Origin: Flavobacterium sp. MedPE-SWcel
GTDB lineage: Bacteria > Bacteroidota > Bacteroidia > Flavobacteriales > Flavobacteriaceae
Length of the DNA: 64,000 bases
Direction of reading: 5' to 3'
Assembly (NCBI GenBank): GCA_001874325.1
Contig: MPCW01000008.1
Location: 1-64,000, forward strand
The position numbers and the translations under genes are program-made. A model generated the notes under the pieces. That model did no database searches, was not told the origin of the DNA, and saw only the letters and a list, made by a program, of their open reading frames with translations. This document shows positions 8,180 to 17,285 of this stretch, piece by piece (positions within the stretch are counted from its first letter, which is position 1; every line of letters starts with the position of its first letter).

Positions 8180-8692
8180 ATGGAATTGAATAATTATATA
8201 CGTGACATTCAGGATTTTCCGAAACAAGGAATTATTTTTAAAGATATAACTCCGTTGCTTTCTAGCCCTGATGCTACAAAATATTGCCTAGAAATATTAA
8301 TGAATAGTTTAAATAATATAAAAATTGATAAAGTAGTAGGGGTAGAGAGTAGAGGTTTTTTCTTTGCTACACTCTTAGCACAAGAGTTGAATGCAGGTTT
8401 TGTACCTGTGCGTAAACCGAATAAATTACCTTTTGATACTATTTCTTCTACCTATACTCTAGAATATGGTACGGATACCTTAGAAATACATACTGATGCT
8501 ATTAAAAAGGGAGATCGTGTATTGATACACGATGATGTATTAGCAACTGGAGGAACAGCTAGTGCGGTTTGTGATTTGGTTGAGCAACTAGGAGGAGAGA
8601 TTGTACAGTGTAATTTTTTGATGGAGCTTTCTTTTCTTAGCGGTAGGGATAAAATAAGTAAGTATGATATATATGCTCCTTTAGTTTATTAA
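8180..8692 (+). CDS. apt: Adenine phosphoribosyltransferase
   Basis: This enzyme converts adenine and PRPP to AMP and pyrophosphate in cytoplasmic purine salvage. The 170-residue length is standard for the family. The N-terminal R-D-I-Q-D-F-P-K-Q-G-I-I-F motif and the V-E-S-R-G-F-F flap region are typical of Apt. The PRPP loop V-L-I-H-D-D-V-L-A-T-G-G-T spans about residues 114-126. It is monocistronic, read away from tRNA-Arg, and followed by a clear terminator. It is the first housekeeping protein gene to the right of the integrase/tRNA boundary. Confidence 0.95.
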   Translation: MELNNYIRDIQDFPKQGIIFKDITPLLSSPDATKYCLEILMNSLNNIKIDKVVGVESRGFFFATLLAQELNAGFVPVRKPNKLPFDTISSTYTLEYGTDTLEIHTDAIKKGDRVLIHDDVLATGGTASAVCDLVEQLGGEIVQCNFLMELSFLSGRDKISKYDIYAPLVY

Positions 8693-8719
8693 AATAATAT
8701 GTTATATTCTAATAATAAA

Positions 8720-8747
8720 AAAAGACAGCTTATTATGGCTGTCTTTT
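8720..8747. terminator. Terminator after apt
   Basis: AAAAGACAGC and GCTGTCTTTT pair around an 8-nt loop, with A and T tracts on the two sides. It can also serve the convergent M56 gene. Confidence 0.8.
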
Positions 8748-8788
8748 CATTATAATAAATTGATTATTTATTATGGATATTAACTAAC

Positions 8789-10786
8789 TCATTCTCTTGA
8801 TTCTTGTCTAGCTTTTTTGCGTTCTTCGAGTATTTTTCTACGCTTTTCTAGAGCCTCAGTTCTTTCTAGTCGTTTTTGCTTTCTTAACTCCATTATTTTT
8901 TTTTTTCTAATAACGAGTTTTTGTTTAGCTTCTTCAATATCTTTTTTAGTTTTACTTATCTCTTCTTTATTAAGAGGATAATTTCTTAAAGTTTCATTAT
9001 TTTGAAATTCTAATACTTCATATTCTACTTCGTTTAGGTTTTCTTGTATTTTTTCAAAATCTTCAACAGACAAGCTTTCTAATAGTTCAACTCCTGCTAT
9101 ATCGTTACTTTTAAGAACAATAGTATCAAAATCCATATCTGAAATTGTTTCCACTAAAATTGTTTCATTTTCGAAGCCATCAAGATCCTCTATACTTTCT
9201 TTAATTAAAATGTCACCATGCATTTGATTTTTAATTATTCGCATTGTATGTCGAGTAGGTTTCTTTTTCGTTTTTATTTCGATAGCTCCTTTTTTTCCTG
9301 CTCTACCATATTTTTTCTTTGCCTTTTTTTTGTTTAATACATGTACTTCGTCTAGTTCTTGATTAATAGGAATTTTTATGATCTCTCCTTTTTTTTGTTT
9401 TATGCCATCTATAACAATTAATGCATCTTTATTGTCTACAGTAAATTTATTAATAGACCATTCTCCTTCAATTGTTGGAGGAGGAGGAGGTATTTGATCA
9501 ACTCCTACATATTTATGTACTCTAACATGTTTTCCTTTACTTTCTACAAGTTTAACATCTTTAAAGCTTACTTGATTTGTATTACCATCATTAGACATTT
9601 CTATAGCGATTGATGGTATAGGTTTATTTTCATCATTTGGGAAAATTTCTCGTACAGGATAAGAGTCTTTAGTGTCTTTATCTTTTACAGAAATATATAT
9701 TGAGGTTATTTCTCCTTTATTATTTCTTGCAATTTTTTTAAAGGCGACATCGGCGTCATAACTTTTCTTAAAAATTGATTTATAAGTTTCAAACTGTTCT
9801 TCTTTAGTGTCTTTAGAGACAACAACTTTAGTGCTTATTATTTGGTTATTATTTATTTTACCTTCAATTACTGGCTGTGGTACTGGGGGAGGTGGAGGCG
9901 GTATTTGAGCTTTTACTTCAAGCTGAAATAAGAGCATAAAGGCTACCAGTACAGGTAATACTACAGCATACTTCCACGAGTTTCGTGTTTTTGATTGCTT
10001 TTTGTTTAACATAACGATTCGTTTTTTGATTAATGATTGATAAAAGTGATTGATGATTGCAGTACATTCTGGCTGTACTGTTATTTTTAATAATGTTTTT
10101 TGATAAGCTTTTATATCTTCGATTTGTTTTGTTGCTTCAGCATCAGCTATAAATTCAAGATTTTGCGCGATCCCTTTTTTGTAAAACCATATAAAAGGAT
10201 TAAACCAAAATATGATACAGAACAACTGGCTTATAATCATGTCTATAGAGTGCTTTTGAGCACTATGTACCTTTTCATGACTTATAATGTTTTCTAATTC
10301 AGTATTATTTAATGTTTTAGAATTATAGGCTATATAGTTAAAGAAAGAGAATGGAGATTGTATTGATTCGGAATCAATATATTTGAAACCATTTTTTTGT
10401 GTGATATACTTACCTTTTATAATATTCCTTATTCCTCTTAGATCTATAACAAAACGTATAAAGAAAAATAAAGCCCCTATAAAATATAAGATTGCTATAA
10501 TGGTGTACCAGTTTATATTGTTTACTTCATTAGCAGTTATTGCTTGTTGTAATGCCATTAGTTGCTCAACACTTATTTCTTGGGTTGGTGCGTTAGTAAC
10601 TGCTTCTACTATTACTGTTTTAGTAATTACAAATAATGGAAGTGCAGCAGAAGTAACCAAACCAGCTAGTAAAAACCATCTGTTAGAATTAAAGAAAGTT
10701 TCTTTTTTTAATAGTGTATAATAGGCAACATAAAATAATACAATCAATCCAGATGCCTTGGTGAGATAAATGATTAGATTTTCCAT
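8789..10786 (-). CDS. M56 (BlaR1/MecR1-type) membrane metallopeptidase
   Basis: This is a membrane antirepressor of the BlaR1 class, about 665 residues. Three membrane segments in the first 110 residues are followed by the zinc motif H-E-K-V-H (His170, Glu171, His174), a hydrophobic segment near 195-210 and a final one near 275-295. The C-terminal part has no penicillin-binding sensor. It carries a Pro-rich patch, a segment resembling a TonB-receptor plug (V-I-D-G, then K-K-G-A-I-E-I-K-T-K) and a highly charged Lys/Glu coiled-coil tail. The open frame extends 18 nt upstream to a TTG, but ATG at 10786 fits the first membrane helix and leaves 4 nt after blaI. It probably cleaves or inactivates the adjacent BlaI-type repressor. 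Confidence 0.85.
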   Translation of the reverse strand: MENLIIYLTKASGLIVLFYVAYYTLLKKETFFNSNRWFLLAGLVTSAALPLFVITKTVIVEAVTNAPTQEISVEQLMALQQAITANEVNNINWYTIIAILYFIGALFFFIRFVIDLRGIRNIIKGKYITQKNGFKYIDSESIQSPFSFFNYIAYNSKTLNNTELENIISHEKVHSAQKHSIDMIISQLFCIIFWFNPFIWFYKKGIAQNLEFIADAEATKQIEDIKAYQKTLLKITVQPECTAIINHFYQSLIKKRIVMLNKKQSKTRNSWKYAVVLPVLVAFMLLFQLEVKAQIPPPPPPVPQPVIEGKINNNQIISTKVVVSKDTKEEQFETYKSIFKKSYDADVAFKKIARNNKGEITSIYISVKDKDTKDSYPVREIFPNDENKPIPSIAIEMSNDGNTNQVSFKDVKLVESKGKHVRVHKYVGVDQIPPPPPTIEGEWSINKFTVDNKDALIVIDGIKQKKGEIIKIPINQELDEVHVLNKKKAKKKYGRAGKKGAIEIKTKKKPTRHTMRIIKNQMHGDILIKESIEDLDGFENETILVETISDMDFDTIVLKSNDIAGVELLESLSVEDFEKIQENLNEVEYEVLEFQNNETLRNYPLNKEEISKTKKDIEEAKQKLVIRKKKIMELRKQKRLERTEALEKRRKILEERKKARQESRE

Positions 10787-10790
10787 AATA

Positions 10791-11147
10791 TTATTTTTTT
10801 TCAATCATGTCTAATATCTCACGAAGCTCTTCAGCACTTATTTTTTCTTCTTTAGCAAAGAAAGATATCATGCTTTTATATGAGTTATTAAAATAATGCT
10901 CTATAGCAGTATTCATAAACTTTTTTCGATATTCTTCTTTAGCTATTAAAGGGTGATATTGGTGAGTATTACCATAAGCAGTATGTCCTACATATCCTTT
11001 TTCTTCTAAATTTCTAATTATAGTAGATAAGGTATTATAATGAGGTTTATCTTCGGTAATTTCTGCAAGTACTTCTTTTACAAAAGCTTTTTCTAGCTTC
11101 CATAATATGTGCATTATCTCTTCTTCCTTATTGGTTAACTTTTGCAT
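10791..11147 (-). CDS. BlaI/MecI/CopY-family repressor
   Basis: This 118-residue winged-helix repressor carries the family signature in its first 75 residues: L-T-N-K-E-E-E-I-M at the start, then a recognition helix region with Y-N-T-L-S-T-I-I-R-N-L-E-E-K-G-Y. The C-terminal half forms the dimerisation and proteolysis region. The gene is the first of a two-gene operon with the M56 protease, and the promoter region holds three matching dyads, so autorepression relieved by M56-dependent cleavage is the expected circuit. There is no beta-lactamase gene nearby, so the regulated targets are unknown. Confidence 0.9.
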   Translation of the reverse strand: MQKLTNKEEEIMHILWKLEKAFVKEVLAEITEDKPHYNTLSTIIRNLEEKGYVGHTAYGNTHQYHPLIAKEEYRKKFMNTAIEHYFNNSYKSMISFFAKEEKISAEELREILDMIEKK

Positions 11148-11167
11148 AGTAGTGTATGTTAGTGATA

Positions 11168-11232
11168 CAAATGTATAACTATTTTTATAGTTTACAAACT
11201 GTTTTTATAGTTATATAACTATTGTAATAGTT
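11168..11232 (-). promoter_or_regulatory. blaI promoter with three 20-bp-spaced operators
   Basis: On the minus strand a -7 box TACATTTG (11168-11175) lies 19 nt from a -33 TTTG (11195-11198). Three copies of a 16-bp dyad of the form AACTAT(n4)ATAGTT start at 11177, 11197 and 11217, exactly 20 bp apart. The middle copy has AACTGT in its left arm. The first two overlap the promoter core, as expected for repression. Confidence 0.8.
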
Positions 11233-11259
11233 TGTTTATTGTACTATGCCCTATAAAAA

Positions 11260-12477
11260 TTAACTATTTTCTTTATTAATCATTTTTTGTAATAACAATA
11301 AACTAATAACAGCCATTATGCCTAAAGTACCCATTACGAGCCAAGTAGCGTTATAACCCCAACGAGAAATTATTTCCATACCAGTTTTAGCACTTACTAT
11401 ATGTGCCAAACTAAATGCCATTGCAAATACTCCCATATAACGACCTTCTTGTCCTTTTTTAGCCCTGTCCATAGCAAAAGAGCTAGATATTGGGAGATAA
11501 AACATTTCACCCAAAGTTAAAAGTATAAGCCCTGTTATTAATATACCAAGTTGTATATTAATAAGTAGTGTATAAAAACTAATGGCTAGAAGTAATGCCC
11601 CTAAAATGAGTATTTTCATTTTAGATATATTTTTTCGTTCAATATAATTTATGAAGGGCATTTCTAAAAGAAATACGATTAGCCCATTAATTGCCATTAG
11701 TAACCCCGTATGAAACTCAGTAAGCCCATAGGCATCTTTATGATATAGCGGTAAAGTGGTGAATAACTGAAAAAAAATGGTAGCTATAGCAAAACAAGCA
11801 AAAAGGAAAAGTAAATAAGGTTTATCCTTAAATACAGATGCTTTTTGTAAATTATTTTCAGGTTGTTTATTAGTGGTTGGCTCTTTCTTTTTTTCTTTAA
11901 CTAAAACTCTAAATGTAATAATAGCTATTATACAAGTAAAACCATCTACCCAGAATAAGCTACTATATCCCATACTTACTATTATTATCCCTCCTAATGC
12001 AGGACCAAGAACAAACCCTAAATTTATAGCTAATCGTACTAAAGCGAGTGCTCTTGTTCGATTTTCAGGCTTCGAATAGACACCAAGTGATACAAACATG
12101 GCAGGACGAAACATATCGGCAATAGACATGATGACAAATATGGCCATGCACATACCTATAAAAGAGGTTATAAATTGTAATATAAAAAAGAGTAGCCCAC
12201 TAGTAAGAAGGCTAAAAACCATTATTTTATAAAAACCAATTTTATCAGAGAGCTTTCCGCCTAACCAAGAACCAAGCATAGAGCCAAGCCCAAAGCAAAC
12301 CATAACATATCCTATCTCTTCAAGTGTAAAATGCAAATCATCCTTAAGGTATCTAGAAAGAAAGGGGAGTACCATGGTACCAGCACGGTTAATAAAAGTA
12401 ACAGCAGTAAGTATCCAAATTTCTCGACTAAATCCTCTATAGTTGTTTATATAACGAGTAAAAGCAGATTGAATCAT
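11260..12477 (-). CDS. MFS transporter (drug/metabolite exporter type)
   Basis: This 405-residue protein has about 12 hydrophobic segments in two sets of six, separated by a charged central loop near residues 190-215 (E-K-K-K-E-P-T-T-N-K). The loop between helices 2 and 3 has the MFS signature form G-x-x-x-D-K-I-G. It belongs to the MFS_1 group that includes YajR- and TetA-like exporters. The substrate cannot be read from sequence. It is transcribed in the same direction as the blaI operon, which starts just beyond its 3' end, but the BlaI-type operators lie between them and face away from this gene. Confidence 0.85.
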   Translation of the reverse strand: MIQSAFTRYINNYRGFSREIWILTAVTFINRAGTMVLPFLSRYLKDDLHFTLEEIGYVMVCFGLGSMLGSWLGGKLSDKIGFYKIMVFSLLTSGLLFFILQFITSFIGMCMAIFVIMSIADMFRPAMFVSLGVYSKPENRTRALALVRLAINLGFVLGPALGGIIIVSMGYSSLFWVDGFTCIIAIITFRVLVKEKKKEPTTNKQPENNLQKASVFKDKPYLLFLFACFAIATIFFQLFTTLPLYHKDAYGLTEFHTGLLMAINGLIVFLLEMPFINYIERKNISKMKILILGALLLAISFYTLLINIQLGILITGLILLTLGEMFYLPISSSFAMDRAKKGQEGRYMGVFAMAFSLAHIVSAKTGMEIISRWGYNATWLVMGTLGIMAVISLLLLQKMINKENS

Positions 12478-12571
12478 AGTCGGAAAAATTTAGTCACAAA
12501 GATACCGTTTTAGTATACCTCAGATTATACATATACCAAAGGTTATCGTTATGTTTGTATCAATAAAAACT

Positions 12572-13177
12572 ATGATGATGAAATATTTATTTATAATCGC
12601 AATTCTTTTTTTCTCACTTATAAGTAAAGCGCAAGAATGTTCTGAAGCTAAAGCAATGGCTTTTCAGAAAGAAATTAATTCAGATTATGCAAACCCTGAT
12701 AAATCGCCACTTACTAAAAAGGATTTAAAACATTTTACAGCATTAGATTTTTATACGATAGATACTGATTTTTGTGTAAAGGCAAAACTAGTGAGAACAC
12801 CAGATGAAAAGCCTTTTGAGATGGCTACCACTACAGCAAGAAAACCTATATATGTAAAGTACGGAGAATTACATTTTACTTTAAAAGGGAAAAAATGTAA
12901 GCTAGATGTTTTTCAAAATGTGACACTTGCTAAAATTGATAAATATAAAGATAGCCTGTTTTTACCATTTACCGATCTTACTTCTGGAAATGGTAGTTAT
13001 GGAGGAGGGAGATATATCGATCTTATTATACCAAAAGGTAATACTATGATTGTTGACTTTAATACTGCTTATAACCCATATTGTGCTTATAATCATGATT
13101 ATTCTTGCCCAATACCGCCATCACAAAATGATGTACTAGTTGAAATTAAAGCAGGAGTGAAGGAGTATAAAAAATAA
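12572..13177 (+). CDS. DUF1684 exported protein
   Basis: This is a secreted or periplasmic protein of about 200 residues with a Sec signal peptide ending near K-A-Q. The mature part matches the DUF1684 family: K-D-L-K-H-F-T-A-L-D-F-Y near the start, then D-L-T-S-G-N-G-S-Y-G-G-G-R-Y-I-D-L and a C-terminal Cys-containing N-P-Y-C-A-Y segment. The biochemical function of the family is unknown. Three consecutive Met codons (12572, 12575, 12578) precede the signal peptide, so I prefer them over the ATG at 12551. It is divergent from the MFS gene. Confidence 0.85.
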   Translation: MMMKYLFIIAILFFSLISKAQECSEAKAMAFQKEINSDYANPDKSPLTKKDLKHFTALDFYTIDTDFCVKAKLVRTPDEKPFEMATTTARKPIYVKYGELHFTLKGKKCKLDVFQNVTLAKIDKYKDSLFLPFTDLTSGNGSYGGGRYIDLIIPKGNTMIVDFNTAYNPYCAYNHDYSCPIPPSQNDVLVEIKAGVKEYKK

Positions 13178-13186
13178 ATTTGCTTT

Positions 13187-14044
13187 CTAGTAAACCTGTG
13201 ATAATGTTATAAATAGTATTGCAGCTAGTGCTAAAAAAATACCCGCATAGTTTAAGACAGACATTCTTTCTTTAAAAACTAATACACCAGCAAGACTACC
13301 TAAAATAATTACACCAATATTCATACTTGCAAAAACAGTAGATGGGTTTTCGGCAAAAGCATGGTGTGCTTTTAGGTAAAAAAGGATATTACCAAAGTTA
13401 AAAAAGCCTATTAATGCTCCAAAAGCTACGTTTGTGGTTAGCATTTTGGTTTTACAGGTTACAATATCACTAATAACAAATAGTGTTGCTACTACTAGTG
13501 CTCCACAAAATACAATGAATAAAGAAGTTGTATATGGTACATCAGTATATAATGCTACCTGTTTAAAAAGTATGTCTACTATACCAAAACCAATAAGTAC
13601 TACAGTAGGGAAAATCCATTTTCTATTTCTACTCTCTGCATCACTTTTGCTAAGAATAAGTATAATTGCAGGAAACCCAATAAGTAACCCTATTATTTTG
13701 AAAAGGTTAAAATCTTCTTTAAAAAGGAAATAGGCAGCTATTATGGGGATAATAAGCGAAAGCCGTTGTGCCGAATCAGTTTTTACAATACCCATGTGTT
13801 TTATGGATGCTGCTAAAAATAAAAAGATAGAAGGCATTAGTATAGCTAAAGATATATATATAGGCCAAGGCGCATCATTACCTAATGCAGATGGGGTAGG
13901 GTTAAATACAAAATAGCATAATAACAGCGCAAATACATAGTTCCACATTACTATTTGCATGATAGATACAGGGTATCTTCTTACAACTTTGAAGATAATT
14001 CCTACTGCTACACTACATATAACGCTCAAAATCAGGTATAACAT
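13187..14044 (-). CDS. EamA/DMT-family membrane transporter
   Basis: This protein of about 285 residues has roughly ten membrane helices arranged as two five-helix repeats, as in EamA/DMT drug/metabolite transporters. The second half ends in a typical N-I-G-V-I-I-L-G-S-L-A-G-V-L segment and an F-K-E-R motif. The frame opens upstream at a TTG, but the first ATG at 14044 sits directly at the first helix, so I start there. The substrate is not predictable. It converges with the DUF1684 gene with only 9 nt between stops. Confidence 0.85.
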   Translation of the reverse strand: MLYLILSVICSVAVGIIFKVVRRYPVSIMQIVMWNYVFALLLCYFVFNPTPSALGNDAPWPIYISLAILMPSIFLFLAASIKHMGIVKTDSAQRLSLIIPIIAAYFLFKEDFNLFKIIGLLIGFPAIILILSKSDAESRNRKWIFPTVVLIGFGIVDILFKQVALYTDVPYTTSLFIVFCGALVVATLFVISDIVTCKTKMLTTNVAFGALIGFFNFGNILFYLKAHHAFAENPSTVFASMNIGVIILGSLAGVLVFKERMSVLNYAGIFLALAAILFITLSQVY

Positions 14045-14299
14045 ATCTAAAATTTTGTCGCGCAAAAATAATACGTTTTAATTTATTAATCGCAATTATA
14101 AAGTTATATATTTTTGTTTTTTTGAAAAAAGAGGCGTGTTTTGTTATAAATAAATACAAAATGCAGTATATTGTGTCGAAATTATCATTTCTAATCTTTA
14201 TAAATATAAATAAATTTAGTTACTGTTAATCAGTGCTTTATGAAGTTTGTTGTGAGGTGATTTGTGATTACCCTTTATGAATGCTATGAAACTATTGCT

Positions 14300-15910
14300 A
14301 TGAAAAATATTTTATTATGCCTATTGTTAATAACAACAGGTACACTTTGGGCACAAGAAGATGCTTGGGTCTATTTTACTGATAAACCAGAAACAGAATT
14401 TTATTTAGCGAATCCGTTAGAAATGCTAACTCAAAAAGCACTTGATAGACGTGCTGATCAAGGTATTACTATTGATGAAGTAGATGTGCCATTACATGAA
14501 TCATATATTACAGCTATAACTGATGCAGACGGTATAACGGTAATGGCAAAATCAAAATGGATGAATGTAGTACATGTTCGAGGTAGTGAAGAGGCTATAA
14601 ACGCACTTACAGCTCTTGAATTTGTAGATTATATAGACTTTGCAAATAAAAACCTTAATGTAGCAGGTAGAGGTTTACAACCTAAAGAAATACAATTGGT
14701 TAATAAACAATTGGATACTCAAATTGATTTTGATTATGGAAATTCAGATAATCAAATACAAATGCTTAACGGACATTTATTACATCAAGAAGATTTTACA
14801 GGAGAAGGAATGACTATAGCAGTTTTAGATGCAGGTTTTCCGGGTGTAGATACTGCTCTGCCTTTTCAACGTCTATTCGATAATAATTTGATATTAGGCG
14901 GATATGACTTTGTAACAAAATCAGAAGATTTTTATACAGCCGATTCTCATGGTACAATTGTACTCTCTGCTATAGGAGGATATGTTGAAGGAGAGCTTGT
15001 AGGTACTGCACCAGATGCTTTTTATTACCTTTTCCGTACAGAAGATGCAGAGAGTGAAAATCCTGTAGAAGAATCATATTGGGTAGAAGCTGCAGAAGAA
15101 GCGGATAGATTAGGAGTGGATGTTATTAATACCTCATTGGGCTATTTTGGGTATGACAATCCTGATTATAGTTATACTTATGAAGATATTGATGGGCAAA
15201 CGGCATTTATATCGCGTGGAGCAGATATTGCTTTTTCGAGAGGAATGATATGTGTTACATCTGGAGGGAATACAGGGAATACTACTAATCCTCATATTGG
15301 AGTACCTGCCGATGCAATTAATACACTTACTGTAGGTGCTGTAAACGCTGAAGAAGAATATGGTTCATTTAGTTCTAGAGGGCCAACATATGATATGCGT
15401 GTTAAGCCTGATATTATGGCACGAGGTGTAAATACGGTATCTTCACTTCCTTCAGGAGATATTACTGGAGTATCAGGAACATCGCTTTCTAGTCCTGTAG
15501 CAACAGGTTTAGTAGCATGTCTTTGGCAAGCATTACCTGATAGAACTAATGCTGAGATAATACAACTTATAAAAGAATCTGCCGATCGTTATAATAACCC
15601 TAATATAGAATATGGGTATGGAATTCCTGATTTTGCTTTAGCTAGAGAAAACGCCTTGGGCATAGAGGAAAATGAAAAGTTATTGTTTAAACTATATCCG
15701 AACCCGGCAACTAATACTGTAACAATTAGTAACCTTGATGAAGGGAATAGCAATATTGTAATATATAATAACTTAGGGCAAGTAGTATTACAATCAGAAA
15801 TAAATCAAAATAATGCTACTATTTCTATAGAAAAATTGACTTCGGGAATTTATATTTACAAATTATCGATGGGATCAAAATCGCAAACAGGAAGATTAAT
15901 AAAAGAATAA
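14300..15910 (+). CDS. T9SS-secreted S8 subtilisin-like protease
   Basis: This is a subtilase of 536 residues from the ATG at 14300. The frame extends to a GTG at 14264, but the signal peptide (M-K-N-I-L-L-C-L-L-L to W-A-Q) starts at the ATG. A propeptide-like region precedes the catalytic domain. The triad is Asp177 (V-L-D-A-G), His217 (D-S-H-G-T) and Ser395 (G-T-S-L-S-S-P). The last 80 residues form a type A sorting domain with L-Y-P-N-P near its start, so the enzyme should be exported through T9SS as an extracellular or surface protease. It ends 9 nt before the nitronate monooxygenase gene. Confidence 0.9.
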   Translation: MKNILLCLLLITTGTLWAQEDAWVYFTDKPETEFYLANPLEMLTQKALDRRADQGITIDEVDVPLHESYITAITDADGITVMAKSKWMNVVHVRGSEEAINALTALEFVDYIDFANKNLNVAGRGLQPKEIQLVNKQLDTQIDFDYGNSDNQIQMLNGHLLHQEDFTGEGMTIAVLDAGFPGVDTALPFQRLFDNNLILGGYDFVTKSEDFYTADSHGTIVLSAIGGYVEGELVGTAPDAFYYLFRTEDAESENPVEESYWVEAAEEADRLGVDVINTSLGYFGYDNPDYSYTYEDIDGQTAFISRGADIAFSRGMICVTSGGNTGNTTNPHIGVPADAINTLTVGAVNAEEEYGSFSSRGPTYDMRVKPDIMARGVNTVSSLPSGDITGVSGTSLSSPVATGLVACLWQALPDRTNAEIIQLIKESADRYNNPNIEYGYGIPDFALARENALGIEENEKLLFKLYPNPATNTVTISNLDEGNSNIVIYNNLGQVVLQSEINQNNATISIEKLTSGIYIYKLSMGSKSQTGRLIKE

Positions 15911-15919
15911 TAGTTATAA

Positions 15920-16858
15920 ATGAACAGAGTTACGCAACTTTTTAATATTGAATATCCGATAATACAAGCAGGAATGATATGGGCTAGTGGCTACAAACTA
16001 GCTAGTGCTGTTAGTAATGCAGGAGGACTTGGACTTTTAGGAGCAGGTTCTATGTATCCAGAAGTATTAAGGGAGCATATACAAAAATGTAAAAAAGCGA
16101 CAGATAAGCCTTTTGGTGTAAATGTACCTATGCTTTATCCGAATATCGAAGAGATTATGGATATAATAGTAGAGGAAGGGGTTAAAATTGTGTTTACATC
16201 GGCTGGTAATCCAAAAAAATGGACTTCTTTTTTAAAAGAAAATGGTATAACAGTAGTACATGTAGTAAGTAGTGTAAAGTTTGCACTAAAAGCACAAGAT
16301 GCAGGAGTAGATGCTGTAGTCGCCGAAGGTTTTGAGGCAGGAGGGCATAATGGTAGAGAAGAGACTACTACGTTTACACTTATACCTATGGTTAAAGAAC
16401 AGTTACAAATACCACTTATTGCAGCAGGAGGTATTGCAACAGGTAAAGGTATGCTTGCTGCAATGGTATTAGGTGCTGATGCCGTGCAGGTAGGTAGTCG
16501 TTTTGTAGCTTCAGTTGAATCATCTTCACATGATAACTTCAAGAAAACTGTAGTAGAAACTAAAGATGGTGATACGCAACTAACATTAAAAGAGCTTGCG
16601 CCCGTACGTCTTGTTAAGAATAAGTTTTTTAACGATGTAATGGAACTCTATAAAGAATCGCCTAGTGTTGATGATTTAAAAACGTTGTTAGGACGCGCTC
16701 GTGCCAAAAAAGGTATGTTTGAAGGTGACCTTATAGAGGGAGAACTAGAAATAGGACAAATAGCAGGACTAATACACGATGTTAAACCTGCTGCGGAAAT
16801 TGTAAAAGAAATAGTTACCGACTTTGAGGTTGCAAAGCAAGAAGCAGCTAATTTTTAA
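15920..16858 (+). CDS. Nitronate monooxygenase-family FMN protein
   Basis: This is a TIM-barrel flavoenzyme of 312 residues in the nitronate monooxygenase/2-nitropropane dioxygenase family. The N-terminal Y-P-I-I-Q-A-G-M loop, the catalytic-region motif E-A-G-G-H-N-G with His143, and the FMN phosphate loop A-A-G-G-I-A-T-G-K-G are all present. It oxidises propionate-3-nitronate-like toxins in characterised members. FabK-type enoyl-ACP reductases share the fold, so a role in lipid synthesis cannot be fully excluded. It is likely cotranscribed with the upstream subtilase. A decayed copy of its 3' end lies beyond the peroxiredoxin gene. Confidence 0.85.
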   Translation: MNRVTQLFNIEYPIIQAGMIWASGYKLASAVSNAGGLGLLGAGSMYPEVLREHIQKCKKATDKPFGVNVPMLYPNIEEIMDIIVEEGVKIVFTSAGNPKKWTSFLKENGITVVHVVSSVKFALKAQDAGVDAVVAEGFEAGGHNGREETTTFTLIPMVKEQLQIPLIAAGGIATGKGMLAAMVLGADAVQVGSRFVASVESSSHDNFKKTVVETKDGDTQLTLKELAPVRLVKNKFFNDVMELYKESPSVDDLKTLLGRARAKKGMFEGDLIEGELEIGQIAGLIHDVKPAAEIVKEIVTDFEVAKQEAANF

Positions 16859-17285
16859 AATTTCATTACATTATGTATCATAAAATGAAATCAAAGAAGC
16901 TAAATATAATTTCTATAAATTTTAATTTAACTATTTGTTAATATTATATATAAAATTGACGATTTCTTTAATAAAGCCTGATTAATCTAAGCGTTTTTCA
17001 GGCTTTATTACATAATGTTTATAACATATTTAGACTTTTATGGGGTATAAGCTCTTAATAAAGCTGGTAGATTTTATATTATATGAAAATATAAATGAGC
17101 AAAATGAAGTTAGATAGAATAAAAACGTCTCACCATCATCAACTAAAAGTAATTTAATCAAACTCTATTGTGTTTTTACGTATCTTTCGGTATGCAACAC
17201 TAAGAAAATGTAGGGCTTAACTATATTTAAACTAGTGTTATATGAAAATTAAAAACAATAATTAGAAATTAAATAAAGCTAAAAG
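16859..17285 (+). other. 427-bp intergenic stretch, no gene seen
   Basis: The stretch between the nitronate monooxygenase and peroxiredoxin genes holds a terminator near its start and no open frame longer than about 25 codons with convincing coding character. The rest is AT-rich and probably carries the peroxiredoxin promoter, but I could not find a clear TAnnTTTG box with a spaced -33 element. Confidence 0.6.
16970..17009 (+). terminator. Terminator after nitronate monooxygenase
   Basis: Perfect 12-bp arms AATAAAGCCTGA and TCAGGCTTTATT enclose a 16-nt loop about 110 nt beyond the stop codon. Confidence 0.65.
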
